From Paenibacillaceae bacterium (GTDB lineage: Bacteria; Bacillota; Clostridia; Lachnospirales; Lachnospiraceae), in assembly GCA_015057715.1 (NCBI GenBank), contig SVDS01000017.1, positions 1 through 51,272 on the forward strand: DNA of 51,272 nucleotides, in the 5' to 3' direction. Each line of letters starts with the position of its first letter. Positions within the stretch are counted from its first letter, which is position 1. A program made the translations under genes and the position numbers. The notes beneath the pieces are model-generated. The model was not told the origin of the DNA and ran no database searches. It saw nothing but the letters and a program-made list of their open reading frames with translations. Shown here one piece after another: positions 25,329-34,428 of this stretch.

Positions 25329-26933
25329 CTATTTATCAGACTGATTCAACCGCTTAATGGCAATGCTTTTGACTTCAGCCAGTTTTACTTTTCCGCTGGA
25401 ATTCATAGGAAACTCCTGAAATTCCAAAAATCTCACCGGAATTTTATAATGAGCAATTCTACTTGCCAAATACTGCCTTATATATTCCTCGTGAAGCGTT
25501 TCCCCTTTTTTCAAAACAAGGCACCCCACTATTTCTTCCTGTATTACCTCAGCAGGCACCCCTATCACAACTGCCTGCTCAATCCAGGGGATTTTTTTTA
25601 TATAATCCTCAATCTCATGGGGAGATATATTTTCTCCCGCTCGAATAATAATATCTTTTTTTCTTCCGTTTATATGTAAATACCCTTCGGCATCAAGGAA
25701 TCCCATATCTCCAGTACGAAGCCAGCCGGAGGTGGTAAGAGTCTGTTTCGTCTCATCCGGCATATTATAATAGCCATTCATTACATTATAGCCTCTTACC
25801 ATGATTTCCCCTGCCTCTCCCACAGGCAGGAGACTGTCTCCCTCATTATCCCCAATCTGAATTTCCACTCCTTCTATTACTTTTCCCACACTCATTGCCC
25901 GCTTTTCAACCGGGTCACTGGTTAATGAAAAAGTTACCGCAGGCGATGTTTCTGTCTGTCCGTAAGAAGGAATGAGATTAAGACTTGGAATCTGGGAGCA
26001 TATAGTTAAATAATCCTCAGGAGGAAGAGGAGACCCTGCAACGATCCCCGATTTTAAACTGGATAAGTCATATTCTTTGAAATGCTCATTACGCAGCATT
26101 GCAAGAAACATGGAGGGAACTCCGTTAATAATGGTACACTGATGTTTCTGTATACAATTTAATACATCAATGGTCTTGTAATAAGGAAGGATACACATGG
26201 TACTTCCCAGTAAAATGGTAGTCAGAAGACTTGAAGTGACACCGAAACAGTGAAACATCGGTACCGTTACACACATTCTGTCATCTTTCGTCCATTGCAT
26301 ATGGTGTATCGTTGCCAAAGCTGAATTTACTATATTATCATGGGTCAATAACACTCCCTTTGACTGAGAAGTAGTTCCTGATGTGAACAGCATACAGGCA
26401 TTGCTGTCAGATTTGACTTTGCTCTGCAGGCCTTTGGTTATTCCATAAGCTTTCTTTGTTTTCTCACTGCTGACAAAACTATTGTAATTCAGCCATGAAC
26501 CAGTCCGGTCTTTCCCAATAAATAGCCATTTTTTAATATTACAGGCATTTTCTTTTTTTATTGCCTCAACAATATCTGAGTAATGAATATCTTTGTAAAC
26601 GTCACCATAATAGAGGTACTCTACATGTGCAAACTGAAGGATCTCTTTTAGTTCTTTTTCCCGATAGCAGGTATTAATTAAAATGGGAAGAGCACCTAAT
26701 TTCTGCAAAGACAAAAATACAATGATCCAATTTGGATTATTTACACTCCATATTCCCACATGTGTCCCTTGGGTTATACCAAACGTATGCATGCGATAAG
26801 CCATATAATCACTGATCTTGTCAAGCTCATTCCAGGTATAGGAAACATCTTCGAATATTATCGAAATTTCATCAGGCGTATGCCTGGCTCTTTCAGCCAG
26901 GCATGTCCCTATTGTCTTACAGCTCAATATCAT
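25329..26933 (-). CDS. AMP-forming acyl-CoA ligase
   Basis: Member of the adenylate-forming superfamily, 534 residues. Core motifs: TSGTTSQSKG (184-193; a Ser replaces the usual Gly/Arg), YGQTETSP, GWLRTGDMG, GRKKDIIIRAGENISPHEIE split around the hinge, and catalytic Lys515 in NSSGKVKLAE. It activates a carboxylic acid to acyl-CoA through an acyl-AMP. Its place between the CoA-transferase and acyl-CoA dehydrogenase parallels the ligase in the C. sporogenes fld cluster, where it can supply the first acyl-CoA to prime the CoA-transferase cycle. Lies 18 nt before the dehydrogenase and 28 nt after the transferase. Confidence 0.88.
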   Translation of the reverse strand: MILSCKTIGTCLAERARHTPDEISIIFEDVSYTWNELDKISDYMAYRMHTFGITQGTHVGIWSVNNPNWIIVFLSLQKLGALPILINTCYREKELKEILQFAHVEYLYYGDVYKDIHYSDIVEAIKKENACNIKKWLFIGKDRTGSWLNYNSFVSSEKTKKAYGITKGLQSKVKSDSNACMLFTSGTTSQSKGVLLTHDNIVNSALATIHHMQWTKDDRMCVTVPMFHCFGVTSSLLTTILLGSTMCILPYYKTIDVLNCIQKHQCTIINGVPSMFLAMLRNEHFKEYDLSSLKSGIVAGSPLPPEDYLTICSQIPSLNLIPSYGQTETSPAVTFSLTSDPVEKRAMSVGKVIEGVEIQIGDNEGDSLLPVGEAGEIMVRGYNVMNGYYNMPDETKQTLTTSGWLRTGDMGFLDAEGYLHINGRKKDIIIRAGENISPHEIEDYIKKIPWIEQAVVIGVPAEVIQEEIVGCLVLKKGETLHEEYIRQYLASRIAHYKIPVRFLEFQEFPMNSSGKVKLAEVKSIAIKRLNQSDK

Positions 26934-26961
26934 TTTTACCCACCACTTTACTTAGGAAGAT

Positions 26962-28200
26962 TTAGCCAATCCTTTTGCATCCGGTTGCCTCACCTGCTGC
27001 AATCATAGCATCGACCTGTTCTTTACTATATCCTAATTGCGCGAGCACAGCTTCCGTATCTTCTCCTAAGTAGGAAGCCCTTTCATAGGAAGAAAGACCT
27101 GTTTCAGAAAAAATAACTGGAGTACGCACCATGGTACGCTCAGCCCCATTGGGGAATGTCACTTTTGCCAGAGCATCTGATGCCCATGCCTGCTCATCTA
27201 CAAGAATCTGATTCCAGGTCTGGCACACCGCATATGGTAAATCAGCCTCTTTCATCATAACCTCAACTTCAGAAAGGCTTCTTTTCAGAACCTCATCATG
27301 AAGCATTTCATAAAATTCTACTAAGTGTTCCTGAAGTGCGGTCTGTGGGAAAAATCTGGTATCTCCGATTAAATCCTCCCGGCCAAGTGCCTTCATAAAG
27401 GTAGGATAATAGAAATCGTATCTTGGCATTGCAAACTGTACCCAATATCCATCTTTTGTTTTATGGGCTACATTTAACGGATTGGCAATCTTTTTACGGC
27501 TTACCGGATACTGGGTGGAAGGGTCACCATACTGGTTGCACTGAAGGAACAGAGCGATGTCCCAGAGAGCAGTATGGAACAAGCTTACCGTTACCTGATC
27601 GCCTTTTCCCGTCTCCCGTGCACGGTAAAGTGCTGCAAGAACGCCGCTTGCAAGGTACATACCGACCTGGTGATCACCAAATCCTGCAATTGGAAGCATG
27701 GGTGACGAATCCACATCATACATGGTACCCATGACACCGCCTCTTGCAAAAAATGCGGTGAAATCGAATCCAGGAAGATCCTTATCAGGGCCCTTCTCTC
27801 CATAACCGCTGACATATCCCATTACCATCTTGGGATATTTCACTTTTAAGGTCTCATAATCAAGTCCGCTTCTCTTTAAAGCAGGCTGACGCCAGTTAGT
27901 AATAAAGATATCGCAGTCAGCAAGCAGTTTTTCCAGCACTTCTCGGCCTGCCTGAGATTTTGTATCCAGAGTTACACACTTTTTACCTGCATTTTCCAGA
28001 CAAAAGCTGGTATCCTCCTGATCACCGAAAGGACGGCCTTCATTGACAGCTGTGAATCGAAGGGGATCACCGTTTGGAGCCTCCACTTTAATAACCTCAG
28101 CACCTAAATCGGCCAGATACCTTGCACAGCAGGGTCCTGCGATAAAAGTAGCCAGTTCCAAAACTTTTACGCCTTCTAACGGGCGGCTCATTTCACTCAT
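26962..28200 (-). CDS. Family III CoA-transferase (2-hydroxyacyl-CoA forming, HadA/FldA-like)
   Basis: CaiB/BaiF-type family III CoA-transferase, 412 residues. N-terminal LEGVKVLELATFIAGPCCAR and DLGAEVIKVEAP bind CoA; the catalytic nucleophile is probably Asp146 in LPGFDFTAFFARGG. HadA and FldA move CoA from a product acyl-CoA to a 2-hydroxy acid such as 2-hydroxyisocaproate or phenyllactate, making the substrate for the dehydratase. The neighbours (dehydratase subunits, activator, acyl-CoA dehydrogenase, Etf) make this assignment strong, but which hydroxy acid is unknown. AAGGAG lies before the ATG. Confidence 0.9.
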   Translation of the reverse strand: MSEMSRPLEGVKVLELATFIAGPCCARYLADLGAEVIKVEAPNGDPLRFTAVNEGRPFGDQEDTSFCLENAGKKCVTLDTKSQAGREVLEKLLADCDIFITNWRQPALKRSGLDYETLKVKYPKMVMGYVSGYGEKGPDKDLPGFDFTAFFARGGVMGTMYDVDSSPMLPIAGFGDHQVGMYLASGVLAALYRARETGKGDQVTVSLFHTALWDIALFLQCNQYGDPSTQYPVSRKKIANPLNVAHKTKDGYWVQFAMPRYDFYYPTFMKALGREDLIGDTRFFPQTALQEHLVEFYEMLHDEVLKRSLSEVEVMMKEADLPYAVCQTWNQILVDEQAWASDALAKVTFPNGAERTMVRTPVIFSETGLSSYERASYLGEDTEAVLAQLGYSKEQVDAMIAAGEATGCKRIG

Positions 28201-28212
28201 TTTTTGTCTCCT

Positions 28213-29349
28213 TTAATTGTTACTTTTTGTATCAAACTTTGTATGGATCATATGTATTATGTAAGGAATTATAATAACCGGGAATGTGAGGTATGCAAGG
28301 ATACCATATCCCTTATTAACCAGCGGAAGCAGTCCAAACTGTGCAACGCCAAGACCAACCAGACATAAAATAAGGGTTGTAATAATAACTTTCGAGGTTG
28401 GTTTTCCATCCGGATCAAAATTCTTGTCAAGCATATTGCAGACACGTACCGTTCCGGCAGCTACCATGTTTACTGCAGTGGATACAGAACCTAAAATGAT
28501 CAATATAGAAATAATTGGTGTCAGTAAAGCTCCTCCTACGCCGTTTTCTACCAGTACAATAACAGGCAGGGAAGCATTGGCGTATTCTGTAGTCTGTACG
28601 ATTGCAAGAAGTCCTAATGTTGATAAAAAAATCATAAGACTGTTTACAATGAAACCAACAACATAGGTATAAACAGCGTCCTTTGGCTTATCCAATGCTT
28701 CTGCATGCTGAGAATGAATGGCAGGGGAAGAAGCAATCTGGAATGCAGCATATACGATCATGCTCCAGAGCGCCGGCCATACTGGTGCTTTCTGATCTGC
28801 CAGATAACCGATTCCTGATACGACTGAATCCCACTGAACAATAATATTAGGAATAAACACAAGCAAAAGTCCAACTACAATCAGAATCGACAGAGCTGTT
28901 GCAACCTTACGTACCATGGCTGTACCATAGATAGCTACAACAAAAATGAAAATACCAATCACAACCGTACATGCAAAATAGGGTACTCCAATCATCTTTG
29001 ACAGGGTTGTTCCTCCTGTGGAAAAGGCAACTGCAGGTACTACTAAAAGCACGAAGATATAAACTAATTCAAATAAATTGGAAAAAATAGCGGAATATTT
29101 TCCGTAAAACTTTTTGTTAAAACTGCTGTAATCATAGACATTATGTTTTTTTGCGTAATATGCAATATAGCCATTGTAAACCGCACAGATCGCCTGCGCT
29201 CCCACACACGTAAACAGGCACATGATTCCATATCTGATAAAATAGCTTTTCAGCTGTGCTCCTGAAGCAAAGCCACCTCCGAACTGTGTTGTAAACCATA
29301 CAAATGTAATCCCCATTGCTATCGATAATCTATTGACTTTCTTCTCCAT
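28213..29349 (-). CDS. YkvI-like membrane transporter (APC/LeuT-fold family)
   Basis: 378-residue integral membrane protein with about ten predicted helices. The N-terminal VWFTTQFGGGFASGAQLKSY matches the helix-1 unwinding region of YkvI-type proteins in the amino acid-polyamine-cation superfamily, and the IHSQHAEALDKPKDA loop is also typical. Function is not established for the family; a role in moving an amino acid, hydroxy acid or product acid is inferred from its position inside the dehydratase operon, between the second dehydratase subunit and the CoA-transferase. Known had and fld clusters do not, to my recollection, carry this gene at this spot. Confidence 0.8.
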   Translation of the reverse strand: MEKKVNRLSIAMGITFVWFTTQFGGGFASGAQLKSYFIRYGIMCLFTCVGAQAICAVYNGYIAYYAKKHNVYDYSSFNKKFYGKYSAIFSNLFELVYIFVLLVVPAVAFSTGGTTLSKMIGVPYFACTVVIGIFIFVVAIYGTAMVRKVATALSILIVVGLLLVFIPNIIVQWDSVVSGIGYLADQKAPVWPALWSMIVYAAFQIASSPAIHSQHAEALDKPKDAVYTYVVGFIVNSLMIFLSTLGLLAIVQTTEYANASLPVIVLVENGVGGALLTPIISILIILGSVSTAVNMVAAGTVRVCNMLDKNFDPDGKPTSKVIITTLILCLVGLGVAQFGLLPLVNKGYGILAYLTFPVIIIPYIIHMIHTKFDTKSNN

Positions 29350-29367
29350 TATAAAAGTCCCCCAGTC

Positions 29368-30498
29368 TTATGAGTTTTTTCCCAGCATATCTTTAAATGT
29401 TTCAATCATTGTTCCAGCCTGCTCATAATTCTCCATCTGCCGGTCTACCTCAATCAGAATAATTGGAAGTCCTGCTGCGTCACAAGCTTTTTTAATTAAC
29501 GGATAATCAAATTCTTCCGGATCGCAGAATTTTGTGAGAACCATAAGTACCCCCCTGGCTCCATGGCTCTTTGCAGTTTCTACAATCAGGTCAATTCTCT
29601 TCTTTTCCACATCATACAGCACAGAGCAGTGATCCATTGCACAGAACTTTCCTGAAAGACTGTCCAAGGCAGTCGTATCCTCCAAAGCATCTGTACGGTA
29701 CTGACGACTCTCTGCTGCTACATCATCAGCAACAATCTGAAGACCGTTGATGTCAATGATGTTAAGAAGAGACGGACTGTCTGCCAGAATACCCGTTGTC
29801 ATAATTTTGATCTTCGCTTCTCCTGGTTTCTGCTCTTTTAATGCTTCCAGCAATTCACGAATCACTTTGCTATGCTCTTCTTTTAACATAAAGAAAGCAC
29901 TTTTAAATACGATGCTTCGCTGTACTGCGGTCACTTCCGGATGATCTGCCAGTACCTCTGAGAGTTCTCTCATCAGGGCATTGTGCTCATTATAGATACG
30001 GATTGACTGGGCGAGCTTTTCATCATCAAAGGTTTCTCCTGATATTTTTTCAAGTTCTTCAATCAACTTTTCATATCCCTTTTTGGTAAACTCTTTTCCA
30101 TAATCCGGTTTTCGGTTCTGAGGATATGTCATAGGCAGGAATGGAATATTGGGAACTGCATATTTCCAGTTCTCACCGACAACTTTTAAGCTGTCGCATA
30201 AGCTTGGAATGATAACAGCGCTCACTCCATCGTATACTCCTTTGATTCCCAGTTCCACTAAAGACTGTACGATGGAGCAGATGAATGCTGGAAAATACCG
30301 TTTTGCTTCCCTCAACTCAATATCGCCACCCCATGCCCCCATGGGAACCATGCCTAAGGAATGCACCAGTTCTTCCGGAGTATACACAGGGGCTGTCAGA
30401 ACTACCTTTTTCCCGCCAGCAATCAATGCGTCTTTCTGTGCTCTCGGATTTTCAGCAATTGCTTTTAACTGATCTAAAATTTCTGTTACGCTCTTCAT
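29368..30498 (-). CDS. 2-hydroxyacyl-CoA dehydratase, beta subunit (HadC/FldC-like)
   Basis: HgdB-family subunit of the radical-forming (R)-2-hydroxyacyl-CoA dehydratase, 376 residues. It has the family's GGKKVVLTAPVYTPEELVHS opening, Cys in FICSIVQS and IPSLCDSLKV, and Cys in TKFCDPEEFDYP, together supplying ligands to a [4Fe-4S] cluster. The C-terminal IILIEVDRQMENYEQAGTMI is typical. With its partner it removes water from an unactivated beta position via a ketyl radical. Only 2 nt separate it from the alpha subunit gene. Confidence 0.92.
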   Translation of the reverse strand: MKSVTEILDQLKAIAENPRAQKDALIAGGKKVVLTAPVYTPEELVHSLGMVPMGAWGGDIELREAKRYFPAFICSIVQSLVELGIKGVYDGVSAVIIPSLCDSLKVVGENWKYAVPNIPFLPMTYPQNRKPDYGKEFTKKGYEKLIEELEKISGETFDDEKLAQSIRIYNEHNALMRELSEVLADHPEVTAVQRSIVFKSAFFMLKEEHSKVIRELLEALKEQKPGEAKIKIMTTGILADSPSLLNIIDINGLQIVADDVAAESRQYRTDALEDTTALDSLSGKFCAMDHCSVLYDVEKKRIDLIVETAKSHGARGVLMVLTKFCDPEEFDYPLIKKACDAAGLPIILIEVDRQMENYEQAGTMIETFKDMLGKNS

Positions 30499-30500
30499 GC

Positions 30501-31733
30501 TTAAACCCCCTTATTCGCTTCCATAATCTCGGTTAACCCCTGTACTCTAGTATCGTACTGAGCCTCTGAGAAGTTTCTCGGGTCAGCCTGGTCACCATCA
30601 AAGCTCGCGACCGGAATATTGCAGGTTTCTCCGATCTGACGGCTCATTTCGTACATGAAACCACTCCAAAGTTTACAGGAACGGTTGGTATGTACCAGAA
30701 GACCTTCTACATGGTTCTCCTTGCACAGCTTAACACGCTTATCTCTTGCAAGTTCCAGATTAATCGCATTGGGAACCTTGGCATAAGCACGGCACATATC
30801 ATCAAAATCCTTATAGATAAAACCGAATGCATCTGCATATATGGTTGTCACCATATTGATTCCGCGGCTCTTTAAGCCTGTAGAAGTTGCCCGTAACCAG
30901 GGCCAGCATGCAATCCCTTCAAACATGATTCTGTGTTTTTCCTCTTCACGGAACGTTGATTTTCCTGTTGCATGATTCTCTTCATATTCCTTAAGCAGAG
31001 TTTCCATCGCATCTGCCGCTTCTACCTTGCCCCGTGCAGTAACCATGACAGCCATATGGTTTAAAAGGTCGAATCCGTTAAAAGGTGACGGAGTGTATTT
31101 TGCACAGGAAGTTGCTGCCAGCCATGCTCTGCTGGTACGTCCTGAATATTCCATGACCTCTTTATACTTTTCATCGCTCCATTTCTTTCCGGTAATTTCC
31201 TCCAGCTGATGGATGGCATCCCAAAACTGAGCCTTTATGTATTCTACTTCTGCATCAGACACCTCATAGTCAGGATTAAAAGGAATATCAATCATAATCA
31301 TGGGGATATTGAGCTCTTTTGCCAGGTTCTCATACCATTTGATCATGCAGTTGCAGATATTATTGCAGCATAGCATAAAATCCGGCTGAGGCATATTCTG
31401 CTCTGGTGCATCCTTGATCTTTGCATAGGCAAGACTGATCCGTGCATAAGCGCAGATATCGTTTGAATATCCATCTGCCTCACTGATTTCACACATCTTG
31501 GCGCCTGCTCCTCTGGCTGCAATTGCTGCTGCCTGATTTTCAGGATAACAGACTGCAATACCAAGGGTCTCCGGTATCTCCACCGGAAAGTTACTGGAAC
31601 ACCAGCCAATCAGTTCTCCTCTGTCCTTAGCTGCCTGGGCATCCGCATAAGCCTTCATGGCAATCGCATTCAGTTTATATTTCGCTGAATTCGGATCAGG
31701 TGCCGGTCTTTCCTTTTTGACTTCTTGACTCAT
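30501..31733 (-). CDS. 2-hydroxyacyl-CoA dehydratase, alpha subunit (HadB/FldB-like)
   Basis: 410-residue HgdB-family subunit that pairs with the following gene. The opening includes GELIGWCSSNFPVEIPETLG; a Cys-rich segment, FMLCCNNICNCMIKWYENLA (about 118-137), and VHTNRSCKLWSGFMYE supply the iron-sulfur site and substrate contacts seen in HadB and FldB. The conserved ending PVASFDGDQADPRNFSEAQ is also present. The enzyme is started by one electron from the ATP-driven activator encoded immediately upstream. GGAGG precedes the ATG. Confidence 0.92.
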   Translation of the reverse strand: MSQEVKKERPAPDPNSAKYKLNAIAMKAYADAQAAKDRGELIGWCSSNFPVEIPETLGIAVCYPENQAAAIAARGAGAKMCEISEADGYSNDICAYARISLAYAKIKDAPEQNMPQPDFMLCCNNICNCMIKWYENLAKELNIPMIMIDIPFNPDYEVSDAEVEYIKAQFWDAIHQLEEITGKKWSDEKYKEVMEYSGRTSRAWLAATSCAKYTPSPFNGFDLLNHMAVMVTARGKVEAADAMETLLKEYEENHATGKSTFREEEKHRIMFEGIACWPWLRATSTGLKSRGINMVTTIYADAFGFIYKDFDDMCRAYAKVPNAINLELARDKRVKLCKENHVEGLLVHTNRSCKLWSGFMYEMSRQIGETCNIPVASFDGDQADPRNFSEAQYDTRVQGLTEIMEANKGV

Positions 31734-31751
31734 AAGAAACCTCCATTTTGT

Positions 31752-32534
31752 TTATTTATTCATGACTCTCTCGTATGCATAGAGAGCTGCTCCTAAAGCC
31801 CCCATAAGCTGTGCCTGTTCCGAATACACAATCGGAACTCCCAGTTCATTTTGCAGCGCCTTTCTTACACCTCCATTCTGTGCGACGCCCCCGCTCATGC
31901 ATACTTGTTCGTGAATCCCAATTCGTTTTGCAAGCCCTGCGACCCGGCTGGCCACTGACTGGCAAATACCTGCTACAAGATTCGGCATGTCTACTCCCAT
32001 AGCAAGCTGTGATATAACCTCCGACTCCGCAAACACCGTACAGGTGCTTGATATTTTAGCCGGATTATCTGCTTTTTCAGCCTCTTTTTCCAGATCTCCT
32101 ATTTTTAACTGAAGGATCTGAGCCATTACATCCAGAAACCTTCCTGTACCAGCTGCACATTTGTCATTCATAATAAAATTAGTCATCTTCCCCTGATCAT
32201 TCAATGCCAGAACTTTGGCATCCTGGCCTCCGATATCAATCACAGTCCTTACCTGGGGAAACAGAAATGAAACCCCTTTGGAATGGCAGGTTAATTCACT
32301 TAACTGATCATCTGCCTCCTGAAAGGTTTTTCTTCCGTAGCCGGTGACGATTGTAAAGGCAATATCCTCTGGTTTTAATCCAGACTGCTCATAAAGCTGT
32401 TCCATAAGCATCTTTGGACCGGCAGTTCCGGTTCCTGCCAAAACGATGGAGGAAGCTATTTCATCTGAACCATTTTTTAATATCATTCCCTTTGAAGTTG
32501 TTGAGCCAATATCAATTCCTAATGTATATATCAT
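31752..32534 (-). CDS. 2-hydroxyacyl-CoA dehydratase activator (HadI/HgdC-like ATPase)
   Basis: 260-residue ASKHA-fold ATPase (BadF/BcrA family). The homodimer holds one [4Fe-4S] cluster and injects a low-potential electron into the dehydratase at the cost of ATP. Start ATG 32534 chosen: AAAGGA is about 9 nt upstream, the protein then begins MIYTLGIDIGSTTSK and matches the family's roughly 260-residue length; longer in-frame starts lie in the operator region. Cluster ligands Cys126 in KCAAGTGRF and Cys165 in SSTCTVFAESEV sit almost exactly where HgdC has them (127 and 166). First gene of operon A. Confidence 0.94.
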   Translation of the reverse strand: MIYTLGIDIGSTTSKGMILKNGSDEIASSIVLAGTGTAGPKMLMEQLYEQSGLKPEDIAFTIVTGYGRKTFQEADDQLSELTCHSKGVSFLFPQVRTVIDIGGQDAKVLALNDQGKMTNFIMNDKCAAGTGRFLDVMAQILQLKIGDLEKEAEKADNPAKISSTCTVFAESEVISQLAMGVDMPNLVAGICQSVASRVAGLAKRIGIHEQVCMSGGVAQNGGVRKALQNELGVPIVYSEQAQLMGALGAALYAYERVMNK

Positions 32535-32568
32535 AGGTTTCATTCCTTTCTGGCTTACTTCTTGTATT

Positions 32569-32587
32569 CTTGTTATCTTGTCGACAA
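32569..32587. promoter_or_regulatory. Shared Stickland box, operon A
   Basis: CTTGTTATCTTGTCGACAA, containing the palindrome TTGTCGACAA (32578-32587) preceded by 8-bp repeats of TTGT (32562, 32570, 32578). A degenerate copy TAATCGACAA is at 32607-32616 in the promoter spacer. The element matches the operon D box in 18 of 19 positions and covers the predicted transcription start, suggesting repression or leader-level control. Confidence 0.75.
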
Positions 32588-32596
32588 CTCGCCTAA

Positions 32597-32625
32597 AGAA
32601 TACCACTAATCGACAATTTTTTCAA
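32597..32625 (-). promoter_or_regulatory. Promoter of operon A (reductive branch)
   Basis: Minus strand -35 TTGAAA (32620-32625, 5 of 6), 17-nt spacer, -10 TATTCT (32597-32602, 4 of 6), followed 9 nt later by the shared box. The rest of the gap to 32985 is extremely AT-rich, holds no gene, and could supply an UP element. Confidence 0.7.
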
Positions 32626-32900
32626 GTATTTGATGCAAATATTGTTAAAAAAATAATAAATGATTTGGTAAATAATCACGATAAAAACAATGAAAATCCA
32701 TTCTGAATATAACACATTAAATCAGCTTTATATTTCACAAACATTATATTTTCACTATTTAAATTTATTCTTATAATATTTAATTATAATTTACTGTTTA
32801 TATATTTTTATATCGCTAATTGTTCATCCTATTTCCCCTTGGTTTTTTGTTACTTTATTAACATTGGCAATAAGAAAGTTTTTCTCATAATTAATAGCAA

Positions 32901-32943
32901 GGGCTGATGTTTTGCCAAATTAATAGTTACAAAACACCAGCCC
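32901..32943 (-). terminator. Hairpin, probable terminator of operon B
   Basis: GGGCTG-A-TGTTTTG (32901-32914) pairs with CAAAACA-C-CAGCCC (32930-32943) around a 15-nt loop. It lies about 43 nt after the GlcD-like stop codon. The following minus-strand sequence is AT-rich but not a clean T run, so termination efficiency is uncertain. Confidence 0.55.
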
Positions 32944-32985
32944 ATTCCAATTTTCAAAAATACTGTATTATCTGAAAATTTTATC

Positions 32986-34407
32986 TTATAAAGAGTAGCA
33001 GACTTTTCCAGGATTTAGCAGCATTTTGGGATCAAACGCCATTTTAATTCCTTTCATAAGCTGCAGCTGCTCTGCACCCAGATTCTTCTCTAAGTATTTC
33101 ACTTTTGCGCTGCCTATCCCATGTTCTCCGCTTATCAGACCACCCAGTTCGATGCCCTTTGCATACACAAGATCCATGAACAGGTCTACTCGCTTCATAA
33201 ATTCTTCCTCTTCTAAATCATTGGAGCATACATTAATATGAACATTACCGTCACCTGCGTGCCCAGCTGTACGAACTACCAGCCCCACTTCCTCCTGAAG
33301 ACCGTCTGCATAATTCACCAGGTCCGCAATATGGGAAATAGGTACAACTACATCGCACTCATCCATCAGCTTAAAATCTGCCAGAAGGGCTTCTAAACAG
33401 GATCCGCGGACCAGCCATGCATTGCGAAGTCCGTCAGGCGTATCATAGATTATGACATCCAGTGCACCATTTTCAGAGAATACCTCTGCTGCTATCTCAA
33501 GAGTGGAATCAAGTTCCTCCTGGCTGTAGCCGTCAAAAGAAACCAGAAGATAAGCACCAGCTGTTTCCCCGTCACAGACTGCCGGATATACGGTCTTCCC
33601 AAGAAATTTCTCAATCGCCTGAACATTATCTCTGGTTAAAAACTCCAGAGCCTGAGGATTTAAGTTTGCCATCTTTAGCTTTGATACGCAGGAAATACAG
33701 GTATCAAGGTCCACAAAAGGTGCTAACAGGCTGACCGTTACTTTCGGCTGGGGAATGATTTTCATGCTCAGTTCTGTGATGATGCCCAGTGTGCCCTCTG
33801 CTCCGCACATCAGGTTAATCAGACTGTAGCCGGAACAGTTTTTGCTTACTTCCGCTCCCATGCGCATGATCTCACCATTTGGCATAACCACTGTCATCGC
33901 ACGTACATAATCTCTGGTGGTTCCATATTTGCAGGCACGCATGCCTCCTGCATTGGTAGAGACGTTTCCCCCCACTGTTGCAAACTTTTCACCAGGATCA
34001 GGCGGATAGAGCATTCCATGCTTTTGGCAGTCCTCCGCAATGTCGTTAATAAATGCACCTGCCTGAACACGGATAATGAAGTTTTCCAGATCGTATCCCA
34101 GAATTTTATTCATCTTCTGTGTTCCGATTACCACACCTCCCGCGATGGGAACGCAACCGGCGCACAGACCGGAACCCGCTCCTCTGGGTACAAATGGTAC
34201 ATCATTCTCGTAACAGAGTTTGCAAACTGCCGACACTTCTTCCGTGCTTAACGCTTCAACTGCCACATCTGGCTGGTATTTCCCGTAGAACGCCATTTCA
34301 TCGTGAGAATAATCACTGTTCATATCATCGCCGGTAAAAACCCGACCCGGCATGATTGCTTTTAACTGTTCAATCATTTCAGCTGTTGGTTTCTTGTATC
34401 CCATCAT
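32986..34407 (-). CDS. FAD-linked 2-hydroxyacid dehydrogenase (GlcD/LctD-like)
   Basis: 473-residue flavoprotein of the GlcD/D-lactate dehydrogenase family. The PCMH-type FAD domain covers about 40-220 (VPFVPRGAGSGLCAGC, PPDPGEKFATVGGNVSTNAG, GAEGTLGIITEL) and the FAD-oxidase C domain about 230-470, with the active-site AGHAGDGNVHINV and GEHGIGSAKVKYL. It follows etfBA in the same operon, as lctD follows lctBC in Acetobacterium woodii, where the complex oxidises lactate with NAD by consuming reduced ferredoxin. Here it would interconvert a 2-hydroxy acid and 2-oxo acid, supplying or consuming the dehydratase substrate. No NAD-dependent hydroxyacid dehydrogenase is present in the window. Confidence 0.9.
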   Translation of the reverse strand: MMGYKKPTAEMIEQLKAIMPGRVFTGDDMNSDYSHDEMAFYGKYQPDVAVEALSTEEVSAVCKLCYENDVPFVPRGAGSGLCAGCVPIAGGVVIGTQKMNKILGYDLENFIIRVQAGAFINDIAEDCQKHGMLYPPDPGEKFATVGGNVSTNAGGMRACKYGTTRDYVRAMTVVMPNGEIMRMGAEVSKNCSGYSLINLMCGAEGTLGIITELSMKIIPQPKVTVSLLAPFVDLDTCISCVSKLKMANLNPQALEFLTRDNVQAIEKFLGKTVYPAVCDGETAGAYLLVSFDGYSQEELDSTLEIAAEVFSENGALDVIIYDTPDGLRNAWLVRGSCLEALLADFKLMDECDVVVPISHIADLVNYADGLQEEVGLVVRTAGHAGDGNVHINVCSNDLEEEEFMKRVDLFMDLVYAKGIELGGLISGEHGIGSAKVKYLEKNLGAEQLQLMKGIKMAFDPKMLLNPGKVCYSL

Positions 34408-34428
34408 TTGACCTCCCTCAAATTATTA

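Noticed and set aside
32901-32943. The 14-nt-arm hairpin considered as a riboswitch for operon A.
   Set aside because: It lies far upstream of the predicted operon A promoter and just after the GlcD-like gene, so it is better read as that operon's terminator.
32607-32985. The AT-rich gap before operon A considered as a degraded gene or an origin region.
   Set aside because: No open frame with a start, no DnaA-box cluster that I could see, and no protein resemblance. It holds only the promoter, boxes and one hairpin.
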